A DNA stretch of 64,000 bases, taken from contig JAMPKV010000010.1 of assembly GCA_039962225.1 (NCBI GenBank), positions 186,001 through 250,000 on the forward strand. The letters are read 5' to 3'. Numbering within the stretch: position 1 is the first letter of the stretch; each line of letters opens with the position of its first letter. A program made the translations under genes and the position numbers. Below are positions 24,623 through 34,004 of the stretch, piece by piece. The DNA comes from Microcoleus sp. AS-A8. GTDB lineage: Bacteria > Cyanobacteriota > Cyanobacteriia > Cyanobacteriales > Coleofasciculaceae. The notes below the pieces were generated by a model. It saw nothing but the letters and a program-made list of their open reading frames with translations, had not been told where the DNA came from and did no database searches.

Positions 24623-25627
24623 ATGACTGCCATGAGGAATCCTGTATTCAACCCTCCCAAGCTGCTGGCGAAATTCTCCGCCCTAAGCCAATGGATGGCA
24701 TACAGCCTATTCTTAGGGCTACTCACGTCCACGAGCAACAGTGCGATCGCCCTACCCGCCAAGTTACCGTTAGTCGCTCAATCTCAACGCACTCCTACAA
24801 CCAACACGGTACAAACCCAATTACAGGGACGATGGCAAGCTAAAGACCCAGTTTCAGGTCAGAAGCTGACACTGATTTTCACAGCAGACAACAAACTCTT
24901 TATTCTGTTGCCATTCGGCTCTGGTGCTCCTGTGGCGATGCCTTTCGGATACCGCATCAATTCCACCCCTAAACCCATGCATCTGGATGTGATAATAGCA
25001 GAGTCTAATCAAACTGTATTGACAATTTTTGAGTTAAATGATAAAAGTCAACTCCGCCTGCAATTAGCTGATACAAACCCCGGACAACCTAGACCAACCG
25101 CTTTTACAGCAAATGCAGACTTATTACAGAAGATTTCTGAGGAGGCAACATTGCCCCCAGATGTTATAACGGCTGCCGACATGGAGACGCAAAGCGAACA
25201 AATTATCGCTGACTTTAAGAGACAAACCCAGGAAGCGCGAGAATCTGAAGGTAAAGCCAATATCGATGCAATGAGCCGCGCCCAACAGGCTTTTAAACTC
25301 GAATATGATAAATTTGCGACCAAAATTGAGAATTTAGGTGTTGGGATTCCACCAGAAACAGACAATTATAGCTACCGGATTGTACCGCAAGGCAACCAAA
25401 CCCAAAGTGTGATGATCACAGCTCGCTCCAAGCGCCCTGAACTGAGAAGCTACACCAGTGCTGTGTTTGTCGTCAAAAGTGCGACGAATGAGGTACTGAT
25501 CATTACAGGGATGTGTGAAACAGATAAACCCTCATCCATACCACCAGCGATGCCAGCGACTCCTAGACAGAGTACGGATGAAATTAAATGCCCTGTTGGT
25601 TCCCGCAACGTGGGGCCAAAAAGATGA
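24623..25627 (+). CDS. Secreted protein with type IV pilin-like G/H domain
   Basis: A 334-residue protein with a signal-peptide-like start (hydrophobic about 26-50, then ALPAKLPLVAQ). Residues about 60-160 form a beta-rich domain (LQGRWQAKDPVSGQKLTLIF). The C-terminal part (RAQQAFKLEYDKFATKIENL then GIPPETDNYSYRI and AVFVVKSATNEVLIITGMCE) matches the type IV pilin-like G/H domain of cyanobacterial minor-pilin or pilin-derived proteins. The N-terminal prepilin cleavage motif is not present, so this is probably a pilin-fold periplasmic or outer-surface protein rather than a pilus subunit. Alternative start ATG 24632 is possible. Confidence 0.7.
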   Translation: MTAMRNPVFNPPKLLAKFSALSQWMAYSLFLGLLTSTSNSAIALPAKLPLVAQSQRTPTTNTVQTQLQGRWQAKDPVSGQKLTLIFTADNKLFILLPFGSGAPVAMPFGYRINSTPKPMHLDVIIAESNQTVLTIFELNDKSQLRLQLADTNPGQPRPTAFTANADLLQKISEEATLPPDVITAADMETQSEQIIADFKRQTQEARESEGKANIDAMSRAQQAFKLEYDKFATKIENLGVGIPPETDNYSYRIVPQGNQTQSVMITARSKRPELRSYTSAVFVVKSATNEVLIITGMCETDKPSSIPPAMPATPRQSTDEIKCPVGSRNVGPKR

Positions 25628-25748
25628 TCATTTTTGAATTCAAAGCTTAAGTTCATCGGCTATTTCTTCTGCTTAGAGCAATCCCACTCCACTTCTAGTT
25701 GATAATTAACCAAGTAGCGCCCTAGATTTAGCGATCGCTCTTTGGTTC

Positions 25749-26408
25749 ATGACTTCTCATCTCGCATCTGCTAACTCCATACCTAGCTTGGTTTCCCCTG
25801 CCATTCCTCTCGACTCAATGGCGGATTCTTCATCTGCTGGCTCCCCCATGAAACTGGGAATCATGGCATCTGGAAGTGGCAGTAATTTTGAGGCCATTGC
25901 TCAAGCCATCAAAGACGGGCAACTCAATGCCCAAATTCAAGTCTTAATTTACAATAATCCCGGTATCAAGGCCGTAGAAAGAGCTGAACGTTGGGGTGTT
26001 CCTTCGGTACTGCTCAATCATCGAGACTACAAACGCCGAGAAGAGTTAGACACGGCTATTGTCGAAGTGTTGCAGCACTACCAAGTAGATTGGGTGGTGA
26101 TGGCAGGCTGGATGCGAATTGTCACACCTGTGTTAATTAACGCCTTCCCTGACAAAATCATCAATATCCATCCCAGTTTATTACCCAGTTTTAAGGGCGC
26201 TCACGCGATAGAAAAAGCCCTAGAGGCGGGTGTGAAAATTACCGGCTGTACAGTACATTTGGTGTGCCCGGAAGTGGATAGTGGCCCAATTTTGGTACAA
26301 GCCGCCGTCCCGGTGTTGCCAGAGGATACACCAGAAACTCTTCATGCTCGCATTCAAGTTCAAGAACATCGAATCTTACCCCAAGCGATCAGCTTGCTGG
26401 TGCCTTAG
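25749..26408 (+). CDS. purN: Phosphoribosylglycinamide formyltransferase
   Basis: A 219-residue GAR transformylase, third step of purine synthesis, using 10-formyltetrahydrofolate. Core motifs: KLGIMASGSGSNFEAIAQ, VLIYNNPG, NIHPSLLPSFKGAHAIEKAL with the catalytic Asn/His, GCTVHLVCPEVDSGPI with the catalytic Asp. The first 33 residues are a serine/proline-rich extension typical of cyanobacterial PurN; ATG 25848 would give the minimal enzyme. It stands alone between the pilin-like gene and the convergent CPBP gene. Confidence 0.95.
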   Translation: MTSHLASANSIPSLVSPAIPLDSMADSSSAGSPMKLGIMASGSGSNFEAIAQAIKDGQLNAQIQVLIYNNPGIKAVERAERWGVPSVLLNHRDYKRREELDTAIVEVLQHYQVDWVVMAGWMRIVTPVLINAFPDKIINIHPSLLPSFKGAHAIEKALEAGVKITGCTVHLVCPEVDSGPILVQAAVPVLPEDTPETLHARIQVQEHRILPQAISLLVP

Positions 26409-26539
26409 GAAATCGCGCAGCTTGCCGTAAGTAACACCCTGGTAGCACGTTAGCCAAATAGCGATTGATATTGAACAGCGGTTAGCTTAGTACTCCACTA
26501 AACTTTCGCTTATGTAAGACAAGAAGCCTCTGAACACAG

Positions 26540-27133
26540 CTAGGCTTCAGCTTGTTTGTGATCAAGTTTCCACAGATAACTTGAAAGCAAATTGGTAACA
26601 ATATGAGCCACAATCGGCACGAGTAAATTCCCCGTTGCCAGGGCGCTAAATCCCAACAGTAGCCCTACAGCGGTTGCCCAAACGACATAAGGCCATTGTT
26701 GTGGCCCACTCAAATGTAAAATACCAAATAGCAGGCTGGAAGCAACAACCCCAGTTGTATTCAACCCAACAGCAGGCAGCATCACGCCCCGAAACAATAA
26801 CTCTTCACTCATCCCAGGTAGCAACCCCAGCCAAATTAAGTCGGGTAAGACTAATGGCTTCAGCACCATTTGCAGGTAGTAATCCGCACTGTGGCGATAA
26901 GCAGGCCACAGACGATAGACTAAACTACTTAACACCGTAATACCCAGCGCTAAACCCAGCCCTAGGAGTAACGCTTCAGCCGTGCCATGTAGGGGCAAAA
27001 GTGTAACGGAACCCAAGTGCAGCCAAAGCTTGGCAACGAATAATAAGACAAGAGCTGTTACCCCCATAGCGATTAACACTTGGGTGCGGGTTAGGGGTTC
27101 CAATTCAGGTTCATCTGGAAGCTGGTTTGCCAC
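26540..27133 (-). CDS. CPBP family intramembrane glutamic protease
   Basis: A membrane protease of the CAAX/Abi (CPBP) family. The EExxxR motif is in GMSEELLFRGVMLP; the second motif is FGILHLSGPQQWPYVVWA, and the third H is in VPIVAHIVTNLLS. I prefer GTG 27133 (197 residues, VANQLPDEPELEPLTRTQ), which overlaps the DUF3326 3' end by 23 bases; ATG 27196 would add residues that merely mirror DUF3326 coding. It has about six to seven hydrophobic segments. Family members cleave prenylated or membrane peptides; some confer bacteriocin self-immunity. It is the last gene of the 64-residue ORF/DUF3326 unit. Confidence 0.85.
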   Translation of the reverse strand: MANQLPDEPELEPLTRTQVLIAMGVTALVLLFVAKLWLHLGSVTLLPLHGTAEALLLGLGLALGITVLSSLVYRLWPAYRHSADYYLQMVLKPLVLPDLIWLGLLPGMSEELLFRGVMLPAVGLNTTGVVASSLLFGILHLSGPQQWPYVVWATAVGLLLGFSALATGNLLVPIVAHIVTNLLSSYLWKLDHKQAEA

Positions 27134-28232
27134 GAACAGATAAGCAATGCAAAGAGGATAGGGATGGGCTGAGAGCCTCAGCACTGATACCGGCACGATG
27201 AGCGACTAAAACGCCCAGTGCCTCTAAATATGAGTTTACTCTGATTGCTTGAATACCCAAATCTTCTGGGGAGACTTGCATGGAGGTTTGGTTTCCCTCA
27301 ACCGCAATAATCTGAGTTCGTGACTGGCGGCTTAAACTGAGTAAAGCACTGCCACCACAGGCGCTTGCCGGGACAACAACCGCATCTACGTCCGACGCCC
27401 AAATATCTCCGGGTCGAGAGGTAAAGTTTTGTGTCGGGATTGAAAATTGGGAATTGGGGTTTTGACGTTCCACGAACTGAGGGGCACGACTCAATCCCAC
27501 CAGAACACAAGGTAAGAAGGTATAGCCCAATTCTTCGGCTGCGGAGCGAGGGGATAAGTCGGGGTCGAGGGGTAGGGGCATCAGTGCCGGAGCATGGGCA
27601 CAAGGTACTTGAAAGGTGCGAACAATCAGGTGACTGATCACCGCTTCAGCACCGGCAAGGGGGTCTACTCCCTGTCCATGACGATACGCTTGCAATGCCT
27701 CACTACCTAGGTCATCCGGGAAACGGGCAACCACGGCTATCGCATCTGCTTTGGCTTGCTCAATCAGTACTTCAGCCGATCGCAACAAACTATCAGGATT
27801 GCCAATTGTACCCCAACTTGCCCCGGATGCAGCGGTTCGCAGCTCCACGTTTAAGGGGGCATCTGTTATTACATAATCTGTTAGGCTCAACCCCAGTGTG
27901 GCTCTGGCGGCATCTGCTACTTGGAGGTGTCGCAGGCGCAATTCCGGTTCAATTCCTTGGTCGAGAATTAACCCCACGCGATTCTGATGTATCGGTTGCA
28001 ATCCGATGCACCCAGAAGCGAATTTGTCAAGAGCGTACCCTTCCACATAGAGGGCGTTGGGTAAGTTCCAGTAGAGTTGGGCACCATTGAGGACATTGGG
28101 GTGGGTGATCAGGCGATCGCAGATTGCCGAGATGGCTCTAGCTACGGGTAGGGCATCCCCCGCATAGCCGCCAATCGCCGCCCCAACGCCTGTAGGAACA
28201 ATTAAGACAACGGTGTAAGGACGTTGAATCAC
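27111..28232 (-). CDS. DUF3326 protein of cyanobacteria and plastid lineages
   Basis: A 373-residue protein of unknown function. It starts TVVLIVPTGVGAAIGGYAGD and contains NVLNGAQLYWNLPNALYVEGYALD and VVPASACGGSALLSLSR, the DUF3326 pattern. No catalytic site is known. It starts at GTG 28232, overlapping the upstream small ORF by a GTGA, and overlaps the CPBP gene at its end, forming a three-gene unit. Residues around 258-270 (NPNSQFSIPTQNF) are encoded by a stretch of AATTGGGAATTGGGG-type repeat DNA (27431-27468) and look like an in-frame insertion. Otherwise intact. Confidence 0.85.
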   Translation of the reverse strand: MIQRPYTVVLIVPTGVGAAIGGYAGDALPVARAISAICDRLITHPNVLNGAQLYWNLPNALYVEGYALDKFASGCIGLQPIHQNRVGLILDQGIEPELRLRHLQVADAARATLGLSLTDYVITDAPLNVELRTAASGASWGTIGNPDSLLRSAEVLIEQAKADAIAVVARFPDDLGSEALQAYRHGQGVDPLAGAEAVISHLIVRTFQVPCAHAPALMPLPLDPDLSPRSAAEELGYTFLPCVLVGLSRAPQFVERQNPNSQFSIPTQNFTSRPGDIWASDVDAVVVPASACGGSALLSLSRQSRTQIIAVEGNQTSMQVSPEDLGIQAIRVNSYLEALGVLVAHRAGISAEALSPSLSSLHCLSVRGKPASR

Positions 28233-28423
28233 AAGGCAGCAGTGGTATCAGATTCAACGGTGACAATCGCCTCTACTTGGGCAATTTGGCGATCGCTATC
28301 CACGCGAGTCACCGCCCAACGTAGCGGTTCCCCTCGTTTTTGCAATTCTGCCTCAATTTCTTGCTGTAGCTGTACAGGTGTCTCTTGGAGGTTAATTTCT
28401 GCGGTAATGAAGTGAGTTGTCAT
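28229..28423 (-). CDS. Small conserved-looking protein ahead of DUF3326
   Basis: A 64-residue acidic protein, MTTHFITAEINLQETPVQLQ onward, ending VEAIVTVESDTTAAL. Alternating hydrophobic residues suggest a small alpha/beta fold: strand, helix (PVQLQQEIEAELQKRG), then strands WAVTRVD and QVEAIVTVE. Its stop overlaps the GTG start of DUF3326 (GTGA), the main evidence that it is real. I do not recognise a family. It likely works with or stabilises the DUF3326 protein, but this is only inferred from coupling. Confidence 0.65.
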   Translation of the reverse strand: MTTHFITAEINLQETPVQLQQEIEAELQKRGEPLRWAVTRVDSDRQIAQVEAIVTVESDTTAAL

Positions 28424-28633
28424 AGGTGCTGGTTCAAAGACTATGACTCATATTACCGTTCGAGTGCTAAGCTGTGCTCTCAAAAAAACATCGCCTAGCC
28501 CCTGGGGGTTATCAACTGGGAACCCCCTTAGCGGACAATTTTGGCAACAACTTCTGCATAAGTTCCATCAAACTAGGAGATATATCTTAACTAAGCAAGC
28601 AATCCTCTACCTTGCCCTTTGAGGATTTTACCC

Positions 28634-29863
28634 ATGCAACCCGGAAAAATCAGCATCAGTGTTCTCATCGCTCTACTCGCTGCTACCACCACCGCATTCG
28701 CTCCTAATTTTCCACGGTCTTTGGCAGCACCACCTGCACTGGCTCAAGCCTCAGCAGGTCGGAAAGCGGAAGCAGATCGACTGCGAGAACAAGGCAAACA
28801 GGAGTATAGAACCAGTCAATTTCCAGCGGCTTTACAGTCTTATCAACAGGCATTGACTATCTACAAGAAGATAGGCGATCTCACTGGAGAAAGCAGAACT
28901 CTGTTAAGTTTAGGCAATACTTACTGGTATTTAGGACAATACCAGCAAGCCATTGAATCTTATCAGCAAGCACGGGCGATGGCACGAGACATCCGTGATC
29001 GCCATGGGGAAATCTTAACCCTGTCAGGTCTGGGTTATGCTTATTTTGCCCTAGACCAATACCAACAAGCGATTGACTATTATCAGCAAGCACGGGTGAT
29101 TGCGCTAGACATCGGTGATCGCTATGGGGAAGCTGAGTCTGTTAGAGGTCTAGGTCAGACTTACGAATCTTTAGGACAATACCAGCAGGCCATCAAATAC
29201 TATGGGCAGTCGGTAGCCATTGCCAGGGACATCGGTGAGCGCAGTGAGGAAGTTTTTTCCCTCATCAATTTAGGTAATGCTCACTGGTATCTGAGACAAG
29301 ACCAGAAAGCGCTTGAGTATTATCAGCAGGCACGGGTGATTGCACGAGACATCGGCGATCGCAATGGGGAAGCCATGTCTTTGGGAGGTTTGGGCAACAC
29401 GTACAGTAGCCTAGGGCAATACCAGCGAGCGATCAAGTACCAGCAGCAGTGGCTGGACATTGCACGGGAAATCGGTCAACGCTCTGAAGAATCTAGGGCT
29501 TTGGTTAATCTAGGTATTGCTTACGATAAGCTTGGACAATACCAGTCAGCGCTTAATTCTTATCAGCAGGCATTGAAAATTCAACGAGAAATTGGTGATC
29601 GTGACTCTGAAAGCCTAACTCTCAGTAATCTCGGTGAACTACTAGCCAAACAAAACCAACTAGAACAAGCCATTACCTTCTACAAACAATCTGTCGATGT
29701 CAGAGAAGAGATTCGGCGAAATATCCGAGCGCTATCCAAAAAACAGCAAGACTCTTATACCGACACCATTGCGGGTACCTATCGCGCTTTAGCAGACTTA
29801 CTCTTCAAACAAGGCCGAATTTCGGAAGCGCAAGAAGTCCTTGATTTACTCAAAGTCCAGTAA
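28634..29863 (+). CDS. Secreted TPR protein, remnant of a TPR-CHAT protein
   Basis: ATG 28634 follows GAGGA and begins a signal peptide (hydrophobic to about 30, then PPALAQ), giving 409 residues. About seven 40-residue TPR units follow, each with a DIGDR or DIRDR turn and YQQAI/YQQAR (kinesin-light-chain type). The C-terminal RNIRALSKKQQDSYTDTI through LFKQGRISEAQEVLDLLKVQ is the segment that in TPR-CHAT proteins continues as E-L-x-x-Y-L into the CHAT peptidase. Here TAA replaces that Glu, and reading on gives LEGYLNNIRGSHTAH, still family-like, before similarity ends. The CHAT domain is gone. The TPR part may still act as a periplasmic scaffold. Confidence 0.85.
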   Translation: MQPGKISISVLIALLAATTTAFAPNFPRSLAAPPALAQASAGRKAEADRLREQGKQEYRTSQFPAALQSYQQALTIYKKIGDLTGESRTLLSLGNTYWYLGQYQQAIESYQQARAMARDIRDRHGEILTLSGLGYAYFALDQYQQAIDYYQQARVIALDIGDRYGEAESVRGLGQTYESLGQYQQAIKYYGQSVAIARDIGERSEEVFSLINLGNAHWYLRQDQKALEYYQQARVIARDIGDRNGEAMSLGGLGNTYSSLGQYQRAIKYQQQWLDIAREIGQRSEESRALVNLGIAYDKLGQYQSALNSYQQALKIQREIGDRDSESLTLSNLGELLAKQNQLEQAITFYKQSVDVREEIRRNIRALSKKQQDSYTDTIAGTYRALADLLFKQGRISEAQEVLDLLKVQ

Positions 29864-29906
29864 CTCGAAGGCTATTTAAACAACATCCGAGGCAGTCACA
29901 CTGCTC
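29864..29906 (+). pseudogene. Residual TPR-CHAT linker after the stop
   Basis: In the same frame after TAA 29861-29863, the codons read LEGYLNNIRGSHTA, matching the family's linker between TPR and CHAT. No CHAT-like sequence follows; the next gene is a trypsin-like protease. Confidence 0.6.
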
Positions 29907-30053
29907 ATCTAAGAGCCAGTTGCATTCAAACGTATCACTTTCGGTTTCTCTTACCTCAGAGTCCTGGAGTGAGTTGTCATTTTGGCGGTGTAAAGGCTAT
30001 GCATGAGGTTGGTCTTTAATATTATCAACCAAGACGGACGGAGTACCTGTCGT

Positions 30054-31001
30054 ATGCGAAAAACTGGGTTAAAAAACACACTACTTGCCGCTCTAGGGTT
30101 AGGATTAGCGCTGGGAGCAAACGTGGCACAAGCGGTGATTTTTGACCGAAATGGCAATAAGTTACCCGATAGCGAGGTTAACTCTTCAAAGGTCAATTGG
30201 GAACTTTTATCCGTTGAAAAAGGCAAACAATATAGCGGTATTGGTTTGCTTGAGCAAAGCTCCTTTGGAATTTGTACGGCATTTTTCTTAGATACTCAAG
30301 GGGCCAATCAATCACCCGCTTATGCCGTAACCAATGGTCATTGCTATGATGGTTCTAGCTTTCCCAAACCGCAAGAAGTCCTTATTAATCAGCCTTCTAA
30401 TTTAGTTTTTAAGTTGAATTATTTTAAAGATGGACTCAATCGGGTTCGTTCAGTTCGGGTAAGGCGGGTTGTTTATGCAACGATGAAAGGAACTGACATA
30501 ACAGTTTTGGAACTGGATACGTCTTTTAAACAATTGGTGAAAGAGGGATTTATTCCTTTGAAAATTGAGCCAGTTCCTGCTCCTGTAGGAGAGCCTGTCG
30601 AGATTGTTGGGATTCCGCTCAATGGTGTGGAACCTTCTCGGAGTTTTCTTCACCGAGCGGTTTGCGAAATTGGACAGTCGGCTAATGTACGAGAAGATGT
30701 TTATCAGTGGGAGAAATCGATTCGCAATCGTTGTAGCTTGGTAGGGGGAATGTCAGGCTCTCCTGTTGTCTCTCTCCAAAGTAATGGCGTGGTTGCGATC
30801 GCTAATACGGGTGTCGATGATAACGCTCTATCGCAACCTGAGTGCAGTCTCAATCGTCCCTGCGAGATAACCAGGGAGGGCAAGATTACTACCTTGGCTA
30901 AAGAAAATTACGCCCAAAGAGTGAATGATATCCCTTCATGTTTTGATCGGAGGGGAATTTTTAATTTGGATCTTTCCTCTTGTCGGTTAGAAAAGCCATA
31001 A
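30054..31001 (+). CDS. Secreted trypsin-like serine protease
   Basis: ATG 30054 (MRKTGLKNTLLAALGLGLAL then GANVAQA) begins a clear signal peptide, so I prefer it to ATG 30003; the protein then has 315 residues. The catalytic triad is His in AVTNGHCYD, Asp in GTDITVLELD and Ser in GGMSGSPVVS, a chymotrypsin/S1 fold. Cysteines in FGICTAF and NGHC and again in VCEIG and NRCSL suggest disulfides, in line with periplasmic or extracellular location. It lies downstream of the truncated TPR gene in the same orientation (190-base gap). The substrate is unknown. Confidence 0.87.
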   Translation: MRKTGLKNTLLAALGLGLALGANVAQAVIFDRNGNKLPDSEVNSSKVNWELLSVEKGKQYSGIGLLEQSSFGICTAFFLDTQGANQSPAYAVTNGHCYDGSSFPKPQEVLINQPSNLVFKLNYFKDGLNRVRSVRVRRVVYATMKGTDITVLELDTSFKQLVKEGFIPLKIEPVPAPVGEPVEIVGIPLNGVEPSRSFLHRAVCEIGQSANVREDVYQWEKSIRNRCSLVGGMSGSPVVSLQSNGVVAIANTGVDDNALSQPECSLNRPCEITREGKITTLAKENYAQRVNDIPSCFDRRGIFNLDLSSCRLEKP

Positions 31002-31057
31002 ACTAAGGTTATTCGCGTAGCGTTCCCCGTACTTTGAAGCCGAACTCAACGGGTAGA

Positions 31058-31090
31058 GGTAGGTTGAAGGTGAAGGCGCATCAACCTACC
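31058..31090. terminator. Hairpin between convergent protease and ferredoxin genes
   Basis: GGTAGGTTGA (31058-31067) and TCAACCTACC (31081-31090) form a perfect 10-bp stem with a 13-base loop. No T-run follows, so a bidirectional terminator is only possible; the sequence belongs to the GGTTGAA repeat family seen in the atp operon spacers. Confidence 0.45.
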
Positions 31091-31131
31091 AACGTTCAAC
31101 CTATCAATTTGCCAATTTGTCAACGGTTCCC

Positions 31132-31452
31132 CTATTGAGGCTGACCAAACTGGCGATCGTACACTTCATCTTCTTTCTCTGTCTCAATCTTCAGATTAGA
31201 GCGGGGATACGCCACACACAACAGTGCGTAACCTTCAGCTTGGAGTTCTGGACTCAAACCCATACCCTCGCTCTGCTCTACCGTTCCTTCCAGAAGTTGA
31301 GCGGCACAAGTGGTACATACTCCCGCATTGCAGGAACTGGGTAAGTCGATTCCAGCAGTGGAGGCAGCACGAAGGATTTGTTTATCCTCTGGAATCTCTA
31401 TGGTGTGAGTCGTGCCTTGGTGGTGAATTTCAACCGTGTAAGTCTTGGGCAT
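31132..31452 (-). CDS. Plant-type 2Fe-2S ferredoxin
   Basis: A 106-residue ferredoxin with Cys-x4-Cys-x2-Cys (SSCNAGVCTTCA) and the fourth Cys in ALLCVAYP; cysteines are spaced as in PetF-like proteins. It has a short C-terminal tail (KEDEVYDRQFGQPQ) typical of a cyanobacterial PetF paralogue. It transfers electrons from photosystem I to reductases and oxygenases. It is divergent from the atp operon: its start at 31452 is 231 bases before atp1, so the shared spacer holds both promoters. Confidence 0.92.
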   Translation of the reverse strand: MPKTYTVEIHHQGTTHTIEIPEDKQILRAASTAGIDLPSSCNAGVCTTCAAQLLEGTVEQSEGMGLSPELQAEGYALLCVAYPRSNLKIETEKEDEVYDRQFGQPQ

Positions 31453-31683
31453 TGCGTAAGTTCTGGGCTTGACACTTTTAATCCCCAGGTTGGGGAACTG
31501 GACTTGAACCTGCTTATTTTACCGCCGTCTGGCATCTCTAGACTCCAAGGCTTGGGCGGGTTCCCCTGCACAAATTCATGAAGATCAACAATAGGAGCCA
31601 AGATTGAGAGTTTATCGAATTGCGACGGAATTTCTCATTCTCTGTCATTTAGGAAATTTTAAGTATTGTTACCGGTACGTGAT

Positions 31684-32193
31684 ATGATTACCTACTGTGA
31701 AGCTCGTTTGCTAAGAGCTCCATTTCTGGACTGGCTGTTGCTGCGACCCGTGAACTTGTCAGACGACTCCCCTCAACCAACCCCGGTAATGGAAGAACTG
31801 CCTCAAGGGAGTTCTCCATCCCCCGAAAATAATTCCTCAATGCAAGAGTACTACCAACTCAAACAAACATTGGTGTTGGTCACGCTTAGCATAACTGGGA
31901 TTGTTTTTATCTGTGTCTGGTTTTTTTACTCACTTGACATTGCTCTGAATTATTTGATCGGGGCGTGCACAGGTATGGTTTACTTGAGAATGTTGGCTAA
32001 AGACGTTGAGCGGCTAGGCCAACAAAAAAGCCGTCCGAGTCCTGCCCGGTTCGCGCTTTTTATTGGGCTATTTATCGTGGCTACTCGGTGGCAACGATTG
32101 CAGATTTTGCCCATATTTTTAGGTTTTCTGACTTACAAAGCCGCACTCATCGTCTATGTGCTGCAAAGCACCTTATTTCCTACGTCTAAGTAG
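31684..32193 (+). CDS. atp1: ATP synthase protein I
   Basis: The first gene of the ATP synthase operon. The conserved core [20 protein letters not shown], then [32 protein letters not shown], is the cyanobacterial Atp1 family with four membrane segments, thought to help assemble the c-ring. The start is uncertain: TTG 31666, ATG 31684 (169 residues) or an internal ATG 31789 are open; the family core begins about 20 residues after the last of these. The extra N-terminal residues are proline/serine-rich and poorly conserved in the family. Confidence 0.85.
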   Translation: MITYCEARLLRAPFLDWLLLRPVNLSDDSPQPTPVMEELPQGSSPSPENNSSMQEYYQLKQTLVLVTLSITGIVFICVWFFYSLDIALNYLIGACTGMVYLRMLAKDVERLGQQKSRPSPARFALFIGLFIVATRWQRLQILPIFLGFLTYKAALIVYVLQSTLFPTSK

Positions 32194-32253
32194 GTTAAGT
32201 AGTCAGTCAGTTGAACTTTTCGCCCTCTCTAGATGTATGGGGAAATCTCCGGA

Positions 32254-32997
32254 ATGGAAATGTTAGATGGTTTGAGCGTTCTGAATTCTTTCCCCCTTGC
32301 TGAATTAGAAGTTGGCAAGCATTTATACTGGCACATTGGCAACCTAAAAGTACATGGGCAGGTTTTCATTACTTCTTGGGTTGTAATTGCTATTCTCATC
32401 ACGGCTTCAATTGCAGCATCTCGCAATATCCAACGAATTCCAAGCGGAATCCAGAATTTTATGGAGTATGCCTTGGAATTCTTGCGGGATTTGGCAAAAA
32501 ATCAGATAGGGGAAAAAGAATATCGTCCTTGGGTTCCTTTCGTAGGCACTCTATTTCTGTTCATTTTTGTGGCAAATTGGTCTGGGGCGCTTGTGCCTTG
32601 GAAGGTGATTCATCTCCCAGAAGGTGAGTTAGCCTCTCCCACCAGCGACATCAATACAACCGTTGCCTTTGCACTTCTGACATCTTTGGCGTACTTCTAC
32701 GCCGGGATTAGCAAGAAGGGTGTCGTGAAGTACTTTGCAGGTTATGCCCAACCTACGCCAATTCTTCTGCCTTTCCGGGTTTTAGAAGATTTCACGAAGC
32801 CCCTCTCGCTCAGCTTCCGTCTGTTCGGAAATATTCTAGCGGATGAACTGGTGGTCGGAGTGCTGGTGCTGTTGGTTCCCCTCTTTGTCCCTCTCCCTGT
32901 AATGGCACTAGGCTTATTTACGAGTGCTATTCAAGCGTTAATTTTTGCAACTCTAGCTGCCGCCTACATCGGAGAGGCACTTGAGGAGCATCACTAG
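32254..32997 (+). CDS. atpI: ATP synthase F0 subunit a
   Basis: Proton-channel subunit a (called atpB in E. coli, atpI in plants). Start ATG 32254 matches the usual [11 protein letters not shown] beginning; the open frame extends to 32233. Segments include [27 protein letters not shown], and the helix with the essential Arg in [20 protein letters not shown], which faces the c-ring Glu. Five or six membrane helices, 247 residues, normal length. It lies 60 bases after atp1. Confidence 0.96.
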   Translation: MEMLDGLSVLNSFPLAELEVGKHLYWHIGNLKVHGQVFITSWVVIAILITASIAASRNIQRIPSGIQNFMEYALEFLRDLAKNQIGEKEYRPWVPFVGTLFLFIFVANWSGALVPWKVIHLPEGELASPTSDINTTVAFALLTSLAYFYAGISKKGVVKYFAGYAQPTPILLPFRVLEDFTKPLSLSFRLFGNILADELVVGVLVLLVPLFVPLPVMALGLFTSAIQALIFATLAAAYIGEALEEHH

Positions 32998-33033
32998 TGA
33001 AGTTGAAGGCTTCATCAGTGCAAGTTCATTTAA

Positions 33034-33366
<333 letters not shown>

Positions 33367-33503
33367 AACTTTATCCCAGCACTTAGGCTTTCGCAATAAC
33401 CTGCCTAAGCTGAGTGCTGGGAAAATTTTCGACAACCCGTACTAAAGGTATCCCCATCCCAACTGAGTAGCTGACCTTTTTTAAGCTGTGGGATCTGAAA
33501 ATC

Positions 33504-34004
33504 ATGATGACACATTGGACAATTCTACTGGCTGTCGAAGCCGCTGAAGCCACTGCCAAAGAAGGGGGGTTGTTTGATTTTGACGCCACCCTGCCCTTAA
33601 TGGCGTTGCAATTTATACTCTTGGTGGTGGTGTTGAATGCGGTATTCTACAAACCGTTGAGCAAGGCCATTGACGATCGCGATGATTATCTCCGTAAAAA
33701 CTTGCTTGAAGCACGCGAACGTCTAACCAAAGCGGAAAAACTGGCTCAGCAGTATGAGCAGGAGCTAGCAGAAACTCGCCGCAAGTCTCAAGCCACAATT
33801 GCCGCTGCACAAGCAGATGCTCAAAAAATTGCGGCTGAAAAAATGGCTCAAGCTCAAGGGGAAGCTCAAGTTCAACGAGAGCAGGCCGCCCAGGAAATCG
33901 AACAGCAAAAAGCAGAGGCACTCTCCTCGCTTGAACAACAAGTGGATGCTCTAAGCCGACAAATTATAGAGAAGCTTTTGGGACCCGAACTGGTCAATCG
34001 ATAA
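33504..34004 (+). CDS. atpG: ATP synthase F0 subunit b'
   Basis: A 166-residue peripheral stalk subunit b' (atpG or atpF2 by cyanobacterial convention). One membrane helix ([24 protein letters not shown]) then a long coiled coil rich in Ala, Glu and Gln, ending [14 protein letters not shown]. Cyanobacteria and chloroplasts use a b/b' heterodimer rather than two identical b subunits, and the two genes are adjacent here. Starts MMTHW; the second Met is an alternative. Confidence 0.95.
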   Translation: MMTHWTILLAVEAAEATAKEGGLFDFDATLPLMALQFILLVVVLNAVFYKPLSKAIDDRDDYLRKNLLEARERLTKAEKLAQQYEQELAETRRKSQATIAAAQADAQKIAAEKMAQAQGEAQVQREQAAQEIEQQKAEALSSLEQQVDALSRQIIEKLLGPELVNR

